From: Siphonodentalium dalli
Taxonomy: Eukaryota > Mollusca > Scaphopoda > Gadilida > Siphonodentaliidae
Assembly (NCBI GenBank): GCA_032622095.1
Contig: CP136067.1
Location: forward strand, 55,903,899-55,967,898
Reading direction: 5' to 3'
Length of the DNA: 64,000 nt
A model generated the notes under the pieces. That model was not told the origin of the DNA and did no database searches. It worked only from the letters and a program-made list of their open reading frames with translations. Of this stretch, positions 12,101 through 27,100 are shown piece by piece (position 1 is the first letter of the stretch; the number at the start of each line of letters is the position of its first letter). The translations under genes were made by a program, and so were the position numbers.

Positions 12101-15100
12101 ATCGTAAGTGTGATGGCTATGCCCATTTAGTAAACAAAACAAACACGTACATATTGATTCAAATAAATGTGAGTTGTATATGATTGACACAAAGCTGTCA
12201 ACAGTGGTCAACCTCCCAACATGCCAGTTAATCATAAATACCAGTTAATATTGATAACAGAGAATCACAAAAGTGGTCAATGGTGAAAAAAAAAAAACTT
12301 TATCTCAAGAAAATTGTCATTGCGAGAAAATTTTAGTTAGATGTGATTTGCTGAGAAATGAATGGCCCAAGTCTTTATCAGATGGCCCAACAAATAATAT
12401 GCCCATATTAGGTCTTTTTAAAACATTCAAAATGATCAAAATCAGTTTATAGATTCCCACCAAATATGATTCACATGAGGCTTATTTCGTGGGATGATCA
12501 CTACTAATTACAATGGTTCGTCAACAAAATGGACCCTAGTCATAATTTTTTGTATAAATCATACATCCCGGTATCTGAGAAATCCAAGAGCATAAAATGA
12601 AAGTGTCAATGACACTGTAGCTCAACTTTGTAAAGAAGGTAATTTTTTTGTGATGAGCAATGAATAGAGAGATTAAAAAGGAGTGTAAAAAATGAACAGT
12701 AAAGGATTTAGTCACACACAGAGTAAAATCCAAGATGGCTGCTGGCGGCCATGTTTTTAGGTCGAATGACCCCAAAATGACTCGTTCCCATCAACATGTT
12801 ATTGTAAACATCCATGACAAATTTCATGATGATCAGACGAACAGTACGACCTGTAGCCCGTGCTAATGCATTGAATTTTGAAATCAAAGATGGCCGCTGG
12901 CGGCCATGTTTTTTTGTCCGAATGACCCCAAAATGACTCGTTCCCATCTACATTCCAATTTCAACAGCCATGACAAATTTCATGATGATCAGACTAAAGG
13001 TACGACCTGTAGCCCGTGCTAAAGGATTTAGTCATACCAAGAGTAAAATCCAAGATGGCTGCTGGCGGCCATGTTTTTTGGCCGAATGACCCCAAAATGA
13101 CTCGTTTCCCATCTACATGTCAATATTAACATCCATGACAAATTTTATGATGATCAGACTAAAGGTACGACCTGTAGCCCGTGCTAAAGGATTTAGTCAT
13201 ACAAAGAGTAAAATCCAAGATGGCTGCTGGCGGCCATGTTTTTTGGCCGAATGACCCCAAAATTAATCGTTCCCATCTACATGTCAATATTAACATCCAT
13301 GACAAATTTTATGATCAGACGAACAGTACGACCTGTAGCCCGTGCTAATGGATTGAATTTTGAAATCAAAGATGGCCACTGGCGGCCATGTTTTTTGTCC
13401 GAATGACCCCGAAATGACTCGTTCCCATCTACATTCCAATTTCAAAAGCCATGACAAATTTCATGATGATTAGACTAAAGGTACGACCTGTAGCCCGTGC
13501 TAAAGGATTTAGTCATACAAAGAGTAAAATCCAAGATGGCTGCTGGTGGCCATGTTTTTTGGCCGAATGACCCCAAAATGACTCGTTCCCATCTACATGT
13601 CATTGTTAACATCCATGACAAATTTTATGATGATCAGACTAAAGGTACGACCTGTAGCACGTGCTAAAGGATTTAGTCATACAAAGAGTAAAATCCAAGA
13701 TGGCTGCTGGTGGCCATGTTTTTTGGCTGAATGACCCCAAAATGACTCGTTCCCATCTACATTCCAATTTCAAAAGCCATGACAAATTTCATGATGATCA
13801 GACTAAAGGTACGACCTGTAGCCCGTGCTAATGGATTGAATTTTGAAATCCAAGATGGCCACTGGCGGCCATGTTTTTTTTCCGAATGACCCCAAATTAT
13901 TGGCAAAATGAATCATTCCGGTCTAAATGTCAACAGCTATGACAAATTTCATAATGATCCGATCAAAGGTACGACCTGTAGCCTGTATTGTTGACGCATC
14001 ACGTACACACCCACACATGTACGACGGACGACAAAGCCATGGCAATAGCTCAAACTTTACAAAGTCAAGTTGAGCTAAAAATGGGTTCACTCCAATGAAA
14101 CATAATGAAAGTGTCAATGACATTGTGGCTCGATTCAATCTAAAGTTATCATCCGGAAACCAAAAGCGGACGGACGATGGACGGACAACCCATTACATAA
14201 TACGACCGTTTTCTCAAACGGGCGTATAATAATATTAGTTCAACCCGATGAGCTATATGAAGTTTGGGGTGAATTGGACAAAAATGTTTGGTGTAGGACA
14301 TGCCATATTATCAGGCAATAATGTTTCTGATCAAATATCAAATTTGACAGCTCCCATCTAGAAGTGATCCTGAACATGTCTGTAAATTCAAACATTTCTC
14401 TAATAAATAATGGTTACAAATGTGAAAAAGACCGCTAGTGGCCATTTTTTTTAATTTGAAGGCCCTCATCTAGTGGTCACCCTGAAAATCCATATGAAGT
14501 TTAGTGACTATCGGATGAGGGATGTGGCCTGTGAGGTGTGCCAAATGATTTAGTCATGCAAAGAGTAAATTCCATGATGGTCACAAGCGGCCATGTCTTT
14601 TAATGAAATTCAAAAAAAATTATGGCTCCCATCTGGTGGTCACCCAAAAGATCCATATGAAGTTTGGTGATGATCCGATGATGGATGTGATCTGTAGGAT
14701 GTGACATGGCAGCCATGTTTTTCAACAAATATAGTTCAAATTTGATAGCACCATTATAGAGGTGATCCTAAACATGCTTATTATATTTCAAAACAATTCG
14801 CCAGTAATTGCGGGCTGCAGGGTGTGCCCATGGATTGAAGTTTGAAATCCAAGATGGCTGCTGGCAGCTATGTATTTTAACAAATTTCAGATAAAAATTT
14901 ATGGCTTCCATCTAGAGATGACCCCAAAGTCTCATATGAAGTTTGGTGATGATCGGATGAGGGATGTCGCTTGTAGTGTGCCGAAGGATTTAGTCATAAA
15001 AAGAGTAAAATCTAAGATGGCCACTGGCAGCCATGTTTTTAAACCATGTGATCATAAACATGCCTGCACATTTTCAGAACAATTATCCAATAAATGTTGG

Positions 15101-18100
15101 CTGCAGGGGGTGCCGATTGATTCAAATTTAAGTTCAAGATGGCTGCTGGCAGACATATATTTAAAACAAAATTTGGAAAAATTTATGGCTGCCATCTAGA
15201 GGTCACCCCGAAGATCCATATGAAGTTTGGTGATGATCGGATGAGAGATGTGACCTGTAGGGTGGGCCTATGGAAATTGTTGATGGATCACGGATCATGG
15301 AATGGCTGAAAATTATAGAACGCTTTGAGATGCAGGAAAGTAGTAATTTACATCAGGCATGTAATAATTAAATGAAAGTAGTAATTTACATCCGGCATGT
15401 AATAATTAAATGAAAGTAGTAATTTACATCAGGCATGTAATAATTAAATGAAAGTAGTAATTTACATCAGGCATGTAATAATTAAATGAAAGTAGTAATT
15501 TACATCAGGCATGTTATAATTAAATGAAAGTAGTAATTTACATCAGGCATGTAATAATTAAATGAAAGTAGTAATTTACATCAGGCATGTAATAATTAAA
15601 TGAAAGTAGTAATTTACATCAGGCATGTAATAATTAAATGAAAGTAGTAATTTACATCAGGCATGTAATAATTAAATGAAAGTAGTAATTTACATCAGGC
15701 ATGTAATAATTAAATGAAAGTAGTAATTTACATCAGGCATGTAATAATTAAATGAAAGTAGTAATTTACATCAGGCATGTAATAATTAAATGAAAGTAGT
15801 AATTTACATCAGGCATGTAATAATTAAATGAAAGTAGTAATTTACATCAGGCATGTAATAATTAAATGAAAGCAGGCCTGCAAATACAGTGCGGAACAAT
15901 TGCAGAATGAGGTCTGCAGAGAGTGAATTCAGTGACGTCACCTTGCACAGCAGGCTAGCATCACTAAATTCACCTTCTCTGGACCTCATTCTGGGAGTCC
16001 TAGACTCAGATCTAAGTTCGCACATGGTGACTATTGTGATGTGGAGCCAAACAGAATGAGGTCCCCAAAAGGTCAATTTAGTAATGTGTTGTGCTAGGTA
16101 GCATTAATAAATGCACCCTCTGGGGACCTCAATCTGCAAATGTCCACCACCATATTCTCAAGCTTGAATGAAAGTCATATTTTGAAAAGTATGAGGTGGA
16201 TACAAACTGGCTTTTTCAGAACTTCTGAATGTGCGTCTGGAGACACGTTTGGTATCCAGAAGCTGGGTAAAAGTTTCTCTTTGCCGCCTTTCATATTTGA
16301 TACACTCCCTTTACTGCTTGCTGCTTCTAAAAAAAGAGAAAACCTTCATGAATATTCAATAGTAGTTATCTATTGACATTCAGCATTTTAGTGGCTAGAT
16401 ACCAGCTGATGAGTAGTTAGGAAATTTTCAGAAAAGGGGGGATTTTAATAATTTTAATCTCCCCAGTAGCGCTACCGAAAGAAAGAAGAACTGGTAGAGT
16501 AAACCAATAAATTGAGTGACTTGCCTCCGATTAGTATCGATGCAATATTAAAAATTATTAACTTGTTGATTATAGTTTATAATTTGATGTTGCATGTATT
16601 GCTTTAACAAACAAAATACTCCAACTGCAAATTCATTAAAGGCATTGATGGCCTTCGCAATGGGTACTGCTGTTAACATAGCCCCATCTGTTAAAACCGC
16701 CATAAACAGAAAGAATATTAAAATATAGACAAACCTTGTTCTTATGCCAATCATAAATATCACGTAAATAGTACATTATTGTCAAGTTCGTACACTGCTT
16801 TATGTAAACAAAAGCCAAATTCTGTTACAGTACAGTATGTAAGGAGTATGAGATAAGCAAAACACTCAACACCGAGGAGACCCCACTATCTGAACTTTGG
16901 TTAAATCTGCTACCAATCTGTTTACATGATAACGGTATAGCGCTCACTAATATTCGCCACTCAAGATTTTGTTGTTGTATGGGTCACCGTGAATCACTCT
17001 CCTAAAAAAATCGCCACGGTATTGAGTGTTTTGCTTATCGCTCACTCTTTATGTGCTGTATATAAACAAACACACAGCTCACACAAAGTGTGTTTTGTGG
17101 ATAATATCCCATTCATACTATCATTATCCTGTACTATTAGTATATTCTTGAGCAAATGTTCATATTAATATTGGAACTGTAATTTCTTAATTATAACCTA
17201 TAACGAAGGCCATATGTGCCTTTAAGGCATTTTGCAGCTAAAAAATTTAAATTACAGTCACTGTAAGCAATAATTTGGCTGTTTTGTCATTGATGTAATG
17301 CAGCAAAGAAAGGAAGTTAGATATTTGAGCCTGTCTTATCATTGTGGCATTCACTTTGGATGCTTTGGACAATTAATACATCTACATTGTATGTTACCTA
17401 CACTTATGCATAACCTGTCCACCTTGCACAGCATGTCGGTTCCGGAATTTGTAATGTCACCAACAATGTAACAAGTGGAGATAATCGAGAATGGCACATA
17501 AGTTCAACTAATGAACAAGTGACCTATGTCGGTTTGTTGAACTCATTATATGAACATTCCTCCTACAGATGAATGGGAGTTATATGGTTCTTGTACTTAA
17601 TATATTAAATTGTATTAACCCTTTACCCAACAGAAGGGCCCTGTGCCAATGCATTCTCTTATATATGCGAGTCGACCATAGGTCGCCTCGCATATATAAG
17701 AGAATGCATTGGCTTAACACATTAAAAATTATAAAATTGTTAAAGAATGTAAGAAAAAATGGTCAAAAAAGATTTTTTTTAGGCCAATGCATTCTCTTAT
17801 ATATGCGAGGCGACCTATGGTCGACTCGCATATATAAGAGAATGCATTGGCACAGGGCATAACTGTAACTATCACAATGTGGTCAAGGAGCCGATTCCAA
17901 TGATATCCATATTTGTATGGTTCTATTGAGACAGACCGAAGATATTTTAGGCCGTTGAAGCTTTATTTGGCCGGTTTTGGCCGGTTTGTTGGGTAAAGGG
18001 TTAAATGGTCCCAAAACATTCACAGCGTTAAATGTGCAAAAAATAGAAAAGTCTGTTAAAACATTACCACTAAGAAGATCATGGATAAATAGATAATCTT

Positions 18101-21100
18101 TGTTCTTATATTCATTATTGATAGTCCTCCAGTAACGGAATTTTGTGTGTTGAACCATTGTTATGTAAAATTAAACTGTTACAGTGATTTGTTAACAAAC
18201 ATAGCTAATCAAGTAGTAAGTTCAACAGTTCAACTATATTAGTCTGAATTTTTTTATATTTTCCAATGCTTTGTTTGAACTTTTCCAAACTTTGGTATCT
18301 TTTGGACTAATCAGCATTTATCGGTAATTCCACTGTAACAGTCATGTTTACATAACACTGGTTTTGACATACAAAATCTCATTAATGGAGAGTTATTAAT
18401 AACGAAAATAAGATCATAGTCAATCTATTTTTCATGTACTTGTTCAAGATAGTTGTTTTACAGATTTTTATGTTATTTCGCATGAACCCACTTTGAAGAC
18501 ATTGTGTCATTTTAACAAAACACACTTCCAAATCAATAATGTTCAGAAATGGCTAATATATTTCTGTTGCTAGCACTGACCATACCAATAAGGCTACGGA
18601 AACTACATCTATTATCTGCATGTTGTGAGAATGACAGTCATGCCAGCGATCTGAATCATAGACAATCACACTCACTCTGTGCATCTTGGATATGCTTGGT
18701 AATGGGATTAGACTCTCGGCACTGGAAGTCCTGACATTTCGCCTCCTTCTCGGCTTCTGCTAGCTCAGTAACCTCTTTCTGTAAACATAAGATATACCGG
18801 TACACAGTGTAAAAGAAGAGATAGACAGCCATTTTATGTTTTTGAGAAATTCTCACATTCAGTTAAAATTTAGAAATGATGAAGAACTCAGGATCTGAAG
18901 AAGTACCCTGAGTATTTTTCAAAAGTGACATTTTGGGCAATAAAAAAATAGATGCAGTTTGAGGGATACAAATCACGATACATGATCTAGCTAACATATT
19001 AGTTAATGAAAGTGTCAATGACACTGTAGCTCAACTTGGAAAGGGAATAATTTCATGTTTTACAGTCAATGGAGTGATTAGGCCGAAAAATTAGGGTAGG
19101 TAGGTTGGGTTAACTTCTTTTTTTTGGTTAACTTTTTTTTTTTCAGTATCTTTAAAAATAACTGTATAATACCTGCCAATAACCCAAACTATATGCACTT
19201 CTTAGCCCCAATCAGGTTAACCCAGATGACAGAGGAACTAGAAACTCCAATTCAATCTTACATATGCTTTAATATTTACATATATACTAGTCTATATACT
19301 AATATAGTCTTTGATAATCCTAATATTTCCCATATGGTCTGGCGACAACTGGAGTCAGTCCAGCACCACTGCACTGTTCACATATTGGAGTGACCGTCTT
19401 GTACCGATCTCTTAATGATGGCTTCACAACACCACCTTCTCCTTCGCATTGGACACAGCAGCTTGAATCTCCCAGACCAGAACCATATAAATACGCAGAT
19501 TCTAATACATGTACTTCAACCAGCTGCCTTCATGGAAAAACACAACCTGTCTCGACTTACCATAAGTTAAGCATAATTTCAATAACTTGAAGTTGAAATG
19601 TTGAGTGAGACAGAACAAAGAATTCCAAACAAGTTAAAATATTAAAAATTATGGCATAATCCATAATAAAGTGTCTTATTAATAAATAGGTCTTCTCAAT
19701 CAACCAATTTTATTCAAATAAAGACGAAAATCTAAGTAGAAATACACCACGTTTCACTTCAAAGACATTTGTTTACACAGGATCATTATATTTTATGGGG
19801 GCGACCATTTTAAAATCATGTGACTGTTGTGACTTCATCAGCTGGTAATAGAGTGATCTCCCCTGGCAATTAAAAAAATGATTTTTTTCCTTTGAAACGC
19901 TGACTTTCGCAATGATCTGAATACGGCTTTTTATTGCTAATTTTTTACTTTATAACTTTAGTGTTGAAACGATTAGCGATTTTAAGGAATCGACTAGTCG
20001 CCAGAGGTAATCGACTACTAGTCAACTAGTCGGACCCCTTCTAAGCCTCAGAGTTCCTGTTTCTATGCCCATATTACGTATAAAATGGGCCATGTGGCAT
20101 TACAGTTTTGAGTATCCAACTCTTCGTTTCAGAATATTCAAATGGAAAGCACGTCAACTATATAATCTCCCGTTTTGCCCGTGAGTCTCCCAATTTGATG
20201 TCTTAAACCCGGCTCCCCTGCAACCTCCATATAATCTCACGGTTTGGGGAATGCAGGTAATAAAAACATTTTATTTAAACAAAATTGTCGCCGGTAATCA
20301 GGAAATAAAGAGGCAAGTCTCGTTCGTAAGTCTCGCTAACGAGATGTCGGGTGTGTTCTATTGTCTCTCTGAATAGGCGCCTCATTTCGCGGTGGCGGGT
20401 GTATGGGTATTAGAATCTATTCAGTTACTGAGTTCACTTTACCAGCTTGACTTGTCGCGAATTATGTTTCGTATATCATTGAAGCCATATTCTTGCATCA
20501 TTACTCTAGTATTATACGTGCCACAGTGAGAAGTTATCACTGGTCAATTGCGTCACATCGAATTAGACAGTGTTCAGTCGACAACGACACTTAATGTCTT
20601 TGATGATCCACATAAAAGAAACCCGCCTACACGTGCATACATTGGGTTAAGTTCAGGTCATGGAGTTCACCGCCCAGGCACGACTGATGGCAGTGGCATC
20701 GTTAAAGGAACAATGCAATAAGGCTTTAAGAAGTTAATATGTGTTAACTGTTACAGATTACATGATAATATGGCTGTGTGGAATATGCTATTATCATTCA
20801 GCATGATGTACGTAATTATTTTATTTTTTTGCGATGGCAATAAAAAGTTTAGGGTCGGGGGTTTAAAATAGGGTCGGTCGGGTTAGCGGAAACAAACGTC
20901 ATTTTTTTTTAGGCCTTAGGAATGTGGAAAGATGAAAGGCCTAGTTATTAGTGCTGGGACGGTTGGGGCTTTTTCCTATCCGGTTAACCACGGGCATTAA
21001 CCTAATCATAACCGGTTAACCGCGACCATCATTACCCTAAGTACGAGATTGAATACACTGGTCACTATATCGGCAAAACAAGTGTTTATTACGCGTCCCA

Positions 21101-24100
21101 GAAACGTTGATAAACATTCGATCACAAATGATGTCTTGGTCGAACAATGCGGTCCCGTTACGGCGATCAAATAGTGGTAAATGTGTATAAATTAATTAAG
21201 TTTTGAGCTCAAACAAACTAAAATATAATATATATTAGTAGTGCGCTAGTATATCGATGTTTACGGGAGTTCCACACCGCTTGCTTGCGAAACCTTCGGC
21301 CACGAAATATAGTTCCTTCCTTGTGTATATCCCGGGCACGATTAGCCCAAACATGTGTACTACAAGGTACTGAAGGTAGGTATACTATTGTTTAGTAATG
21401 TTTACTAGTGTTTGGGTATAGGAAGGTATGTATTAGTCACAGTGGCTCCACGATGTTACTTCAATTATTTAATAAACAAATTCAAACAAAATTAAATCGT
21501 CGTGATTCATTACACAAGCCCCAGCCAGTGTTTAGGAAATAAAGTTATCGAACACATCACTAGATATACTCCGAGTTCCCACTCCCAGTAGGCCTATGTG
21601 TTTTTTCTGGATGGGCGACTTCATATTGGATCTTGATCCAGAATAAACGAATCGCGTTCGGCAGGCCTTGCATTCCGCCCATTTCTTCTTTTTTTTCGTC
21701 ATCTTCAATTAGGACTAAATGTCCCCAAACGTTCAATTTCCGTTTTGTAGGTCTTCTGCCATCGCTTTGAGAAGAACTAATGATAATGACAAAGGTAGGG
21801 GGGGGCAGTTTCAAGAAAACAGACATGCGATTGATGACGTAGTAAAAGTCTAGACTTGATTGTTTTGATGTATGCCGCGGTGCGCGTGTAGCCGGAACGT
21901 CATGTAATGCCACCAAAGGAAATTGGCATTGAATGTGTAGCAAGTGATTCGCGGACTGACAGAGTGTAGTTGTTGGTTTCATGTCTAGAACAGTCGCCGG
22001 TGATCAAATGGGCTTGTGTTGTGGGGTATATGAATACACAATCAACTGTCCAAATCGCTTCTAAGCGGCTTCTTATTACTTACCATCGTTACTTAAACTT
22101 CCGTAAATGATTTCGGCAACATGGAGTACTACGATGATAGTACGATCGTTATCAATAGTACGGTTATCCAGTTGTGGCCTCCTCCAACGGTTGACACGCG
22201 TAACCGAACCGTAACCAGATATCCGGACAACCGTCCCAGCACTGCTACTTGCAGAGTAAAATTCAAGATGGCCATTGGCAGCCATGTTTTTTGCCGAATG
22301 ACCCCAGAAAGACTCGTTACCTTTTACATGTCACTGTTAACATCTATAACAATTTTTTTGGCCGAATGACCCCAAAATGACTCGTTCCTATCTACATGTC
22401 ATTATTAACATCCGTGACAAATTTCATGATGATCCGACCAAAGCTACGACCTGTAGCCCGTGCCAAAGGATTTAGTCATGCAAAGAGTAAAATCCAAGAT
22501 GGCTGCTAACGGACATGTTTTTTGGCCGAACGACCCCAAAATTCCTCGTTCCCATCTACATGTCAATATTAACATCCATGACAAATTTCATGATGATCAG
22601 ACGAACAGTACGACCTGTAGCCCGTGCTAATGGATTGAATTTTGAAATCCTAATGACCCCAAAATGACTCGTTCCCATCTACATGTCATTGTTAACATCC
22701 ATGACAAATTTCATGATGATCTGACCAAAGGTACGATCTGTAGCCCGTGCCAAAGGATTTAGTCATGCAAAGAGTAAAATCCAAGATGGCTGCTGGCGGC
22801 CATGTTTTTTGGCCGAACGACCCCAAAATTACTCGTTCCCATCTACATATCAATATTAACTTCCACGATAAATTTCATGATCAGAAGAACACTCCGGCAT
22901 GTAGCCCGTGCTAATGGATTGAATTTTGAAATCCAAGATGGCTGCTGGTGGCCATGTTTTTTTGCCGAATTACCCCAAAATTACTCGTTCCCATCTACAT
23001 GTCAATGTCAACAGCCATGAAAAATTTCATAATGATCCGACAAAAGGTAAGACCTGTAGCCCGTGCCAAAGGATTTAGTCATGCAAAGAGTAAAATCCAA
23101 GATGGCTGCTAGCGGCCATGTTTTTTTGCCGAATGACCCCAAAATAACTCCTTCCCATCTACATGTCATTGTTAACATACATGACAAATTTAATGATGAT
23201 CCGACCAAAGGTACGACCTGTAGCCCGTGCCAAAGGTTTTAGTCATGCAAAGAGTAAAATCCAAGATGGCTGCTGGCGGCCATGTTTTTTGGCCGAACGA
23301 CCCCAAAATTACTCGTTCCCATCTATATGTCAATATTAACTTTCACAACAAATTTCATGATGATCAGACAAACACTCCGGCCTGTAGCCCGTGCTAATGG
23401 ATTGAATTTTGAAATCCAAGATGGCCATGCTTTTTTGCCGAATGACCCCAAAATGACTCGTTTCCATCTACATGTCAATGTCAACGCCCATGACAAATTT
23501 CATAATGATCCCACCAAAGGTACGGACTGTAGCCTGTGCTAAAGGAAATTGTTGACGAGTCAACCACACACACACACGGATGACGGATACCAAGCCATGG
23601 CAATAGCTCAACTTTACAAAGTAAAGTTGAGCTAAAAATGGTCTCTGTCTCCAGTTATAAATATGTTGGTTCTAATAATTCAGGTGGTAAATAATTTGAG
23701 AACACTTAATTTAGAGTATCGTGATATATACCGTATCACTGATCATGTATTGTGATTCATATAGTATCATAACCAACTATATCACTACAGCCCTATAGCC
23801 TATAGGCTATAGGCTATAGGGAAGTATTAGTTTGAAATGAAGAAGTCACCTGAGGTGAAATTATTGCGTGCATTTGCAACCAAAACTATTGCAACAAATA
23901 ACTATAAGTTGAAATGTATTTTTCTAACAGTGGGAAGTGGCAGTAAAATGTTGCATACATATAAAGGTATAATACTTCTTTTAGAATTTAATATGACTTG
24001 GAGTTGGGAAATAAATGAAATGAAATTTTCAATCAATCGGGAAATAAACACCAAATTGAATAAAGGAACATAGAATGGCAACAGATTTACAAAATGCACG

Positions 24101-27100
24101 ATATCGATGGTTATCCGAACGTACGAAAACAGCATTTTTGTGTACCAATATGGCTTCCATTTTCAACGAAGAATTTACGGTTACATGTATTATACAAGAG
24201 ATATCTGCATCGAAATCCCACATTTCCATTTTAACAAAAATTTATATCTATTTTATTTTAAATATATTGTTTTCCTCCCATCTCCCCTATCTTTGAGCCC
24301 AGAATAGCCTATAACTGTATAACCAAGTAAAAAAAATATGACTTATGGTTGCTCGAGGGTTACGCAGTTAGAAATTTTGAGCTGATTTCGTGGATTCTTG
24401 TTGAAGTAGTAAAATTGAAGGTTGCATTTGGAAAATATCAAAGCAAATTCAAATGGATTTTTCCAAAAACGTTTAGTCACTCACCTGTTTCCTATTCTTT
24501 TGCTTTTCATATTCTTTAAGCTTTCTCGCGATCTCTCTCTTTTGGTGTATTATATATTCGAGAATAGATTCCCGATCATAGAGGTAACCATCTGGACTGT
24601 GAAAAAATATAAATAAATTATATAGCTGAAACAGAATTTTTTTTTTTTTTTACCATACAGGGAATTATTTTAGTTCTCTTGGGGCGACATTGCTGTCGAA
24701 CCCTGTGATTCACAAGTAAATTAATGATCAAATGATTTCATCTTTTGCATTGAAGTGACAGAGCAAATATACAAGAATTAAGTAAATTCATAATATTAAA
24801 AATTCAACTAAACAAACACGGTCAAGGGAGGTATTTCTAATTAGGCCACAACAGTAATATATCCTGGTTAACAAACATTTCTTCTGAAAAAAAAAAGTAC
24901 GTTGTAGATGTTGGAGGGAAAACAAAATAGAAATAAAATTATGCATCACCACCAGTTTAAACACCTCTAACAAATGACTAAAATTTAGCAGAATTGTCAA
25001 TGAATTTCACAAGATTTTTGAATGCGAAAAGTTTTACTCAATTATTCCAATAAATTGAGGAATTTCTGACCATAAAACTGTATAAATAATGAAAAAGAAG
25101 GTGAAAAAAGAAACTCTGACTTTGACCACAAGCTTCATACTTTAATCAGCATGAACATAAGCTAATCATATAAGTAAGTTGAATTTTTCTTACAATATTG
25201 AAGAAAGTGTAGTAGGTTTGTAAACCATGCTATTAAATTGCTGTTGCTCTTAGAGCTCTTTCCATCAATGTATCACATTATTATAATCAATAAATTTGAA
25301 ATATGATCATGGAAATATGGGTTGATAAAAAAATTGAACTTGGCACTGAAAGGGTTAAGTATAGTCATACCAGAACTTGAGATTAACATATTACATGTAG
25401 ATACAAGTAACATGCAAACCAGAACATAATTTTATATAAATCTACAAATGACACTCTAGATGCAGAAATGGCGGAATAAATATTGGCAATGTATACATTA
25501 TAAAATGTAATTTATATGTAACTGATTTCCAAACAGAATCTAGTAAGAGACTCAAGATTATTAAAAAATGTCAAAGTCGTAACAAGAGAAGTAATATTAA
25601 TAACAAGCTTGACAAGCATAACAGTAGCATCAACTGTGACAACTGTTTAGATGCTTTGTATTAAAGTTAATTTTAATGGAGATACTCATGCAATATAATT
25701 TTGGGATTTTATATGGGTATATAATAAACGTACTGCAAAAAAAACCTGTCAATCCAGGTCAATCACCAATTAACCGAAAATTTACGTACCTTAAGGGCAC
25801 AAAATTTGGGGCGATATCCCGTTTGCCACTTGTTCATAAGATTCAAAATGTGGCAAACCTATTGTCCGTCATGAATGAGAAAACAATTCCAGATAAAACA
25901 AGGGTACGCATCTAAGATGCTTTTGTCGAGTTTTTTGGCAGTCGAACCAAACTTCTGCCAATAAGGTGCACAACTCCAGGAAAAAAAGTTGGACGGTGGT
26001 ATATTATTGCAATAGACCTATATACCAAATATCAATTGAATCTGCTAATATTTCATTGAGTTATCGCACTAACGGTGATAAAATTGTGATTAAAATAGAC
26101 AAACTAAGACCCATAACTCCAGAAAAAACATTCGGACAAACCAGGTTTTCGAACTCGTCCGAGATATTGTTGCAATAGACTCATATACCAAATATTGTTT
26201 AAATCAGTTAATATTTCATTGAGTTATCGCGCTAATGGTGATAACATTGCTAAAAATAGACAAACTAAGACCCATAACTCTGCGACAAAAAATTCGGACA
26301 AACCTGGTTTTCGAATTCGTCTGAGTATTGTTGCAGGAGACTCATATACCAAATATTGTTGAAATCGGTTAATATCTCATCGAGTTATCGCGCCAACGGT
26401 GATAAAATTGCTAAAAATAGACAAACTAAGACCCATAACTCTGCGAAAAAAAATCGGACAAACCTGGTTTTCGAACTCGTCCAAGATATTGTTAGAGGAG
26501 ACTCATATACCAAATATTGTTGAAATCGGTTAATATTTGCATGAGTTATCGCGCTAACAGTGAAAAACTTAACTAAAAAACATCTAAGATGGATAACTCT
26601 TGTAAAAAAGTTCGGACGTGACCCATTTTCTACAGGCAGTAAATAGTCATTGGGAGCAACTGACATACCAAAAATGTTTTGAATCCGTTCACAAATGTCA
26701 AAGTTATAAGGCATTCTTTAGGTCCGCCCGCCCGCCAACCGTCCCTCGTCAAACCATGAAAAACTCGACTAAAAACTAACATTTTGAAAGAAGGTCTAAG
26801 TTCTAGGAAATCATCATGACATCAGCTCACAAATGCAGGAAATTGCCTCGAAGTTTAAAGTTGCCGACTTCTGTGATTGGATCACCATGGAAATTTAAGG
26901 TGACTTGTTTACAGGTCACCAAATCTTTTCCGTTCATCCAAAATATCATGCCCTGACATTCTGGATTTACACAACACTACTGGATTATCATTATCCCCTG
27001 AGCAGTAACACTACAGTGATTGTCCATATAATAAACTAATTACCGGTACCTGAATCAAACAAATTTACCATCACATACAAAAATAAGTGAGTATATAGCA

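Larger units (their letters stand above)
19008..23625 (+). mobile_element. Tandem-core element 2, interrupted
   Basis: Its start motif GAAAGTGTCAATGACACTGT with AGCTCAACTT is at 19008. The ~160-bp core resumes at 22255, and the terminal AGCTCAACTTTAC / AAAGTTGAGCT hairpin is at about 23600-23632. The 3-kb middle includes a hAT-like segment (20951-22249), so the continuity is inferred. Confidence 0.5.

Noticed and set aside
12708-12947. Frames of 70-90 codons in the 160-bp arrays (also 22802-23542)
   Set aside because: Repeat-derived open frames; units differ by frame-breaking indels.
15336-15871. Possible CRISPR-like array of 38-bp repeats
   Set aside because: The repeats are contiguous without unique spacers, in a eukaryotic intron, with no cas-like genes.
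16548-16763. Minus frame with a hydrophobic stretch, considered as another NOSIP or membrane-protein exon
   Set aside because: No similarity to NOSIP, phase does not fit between exons 4 and 5, and no good donor.
21560-21982. 140-codon minus frame between AGTGCTGGG ends
   Set aside because: Could be coding, but no family or splice context; kept only as part of the element description.
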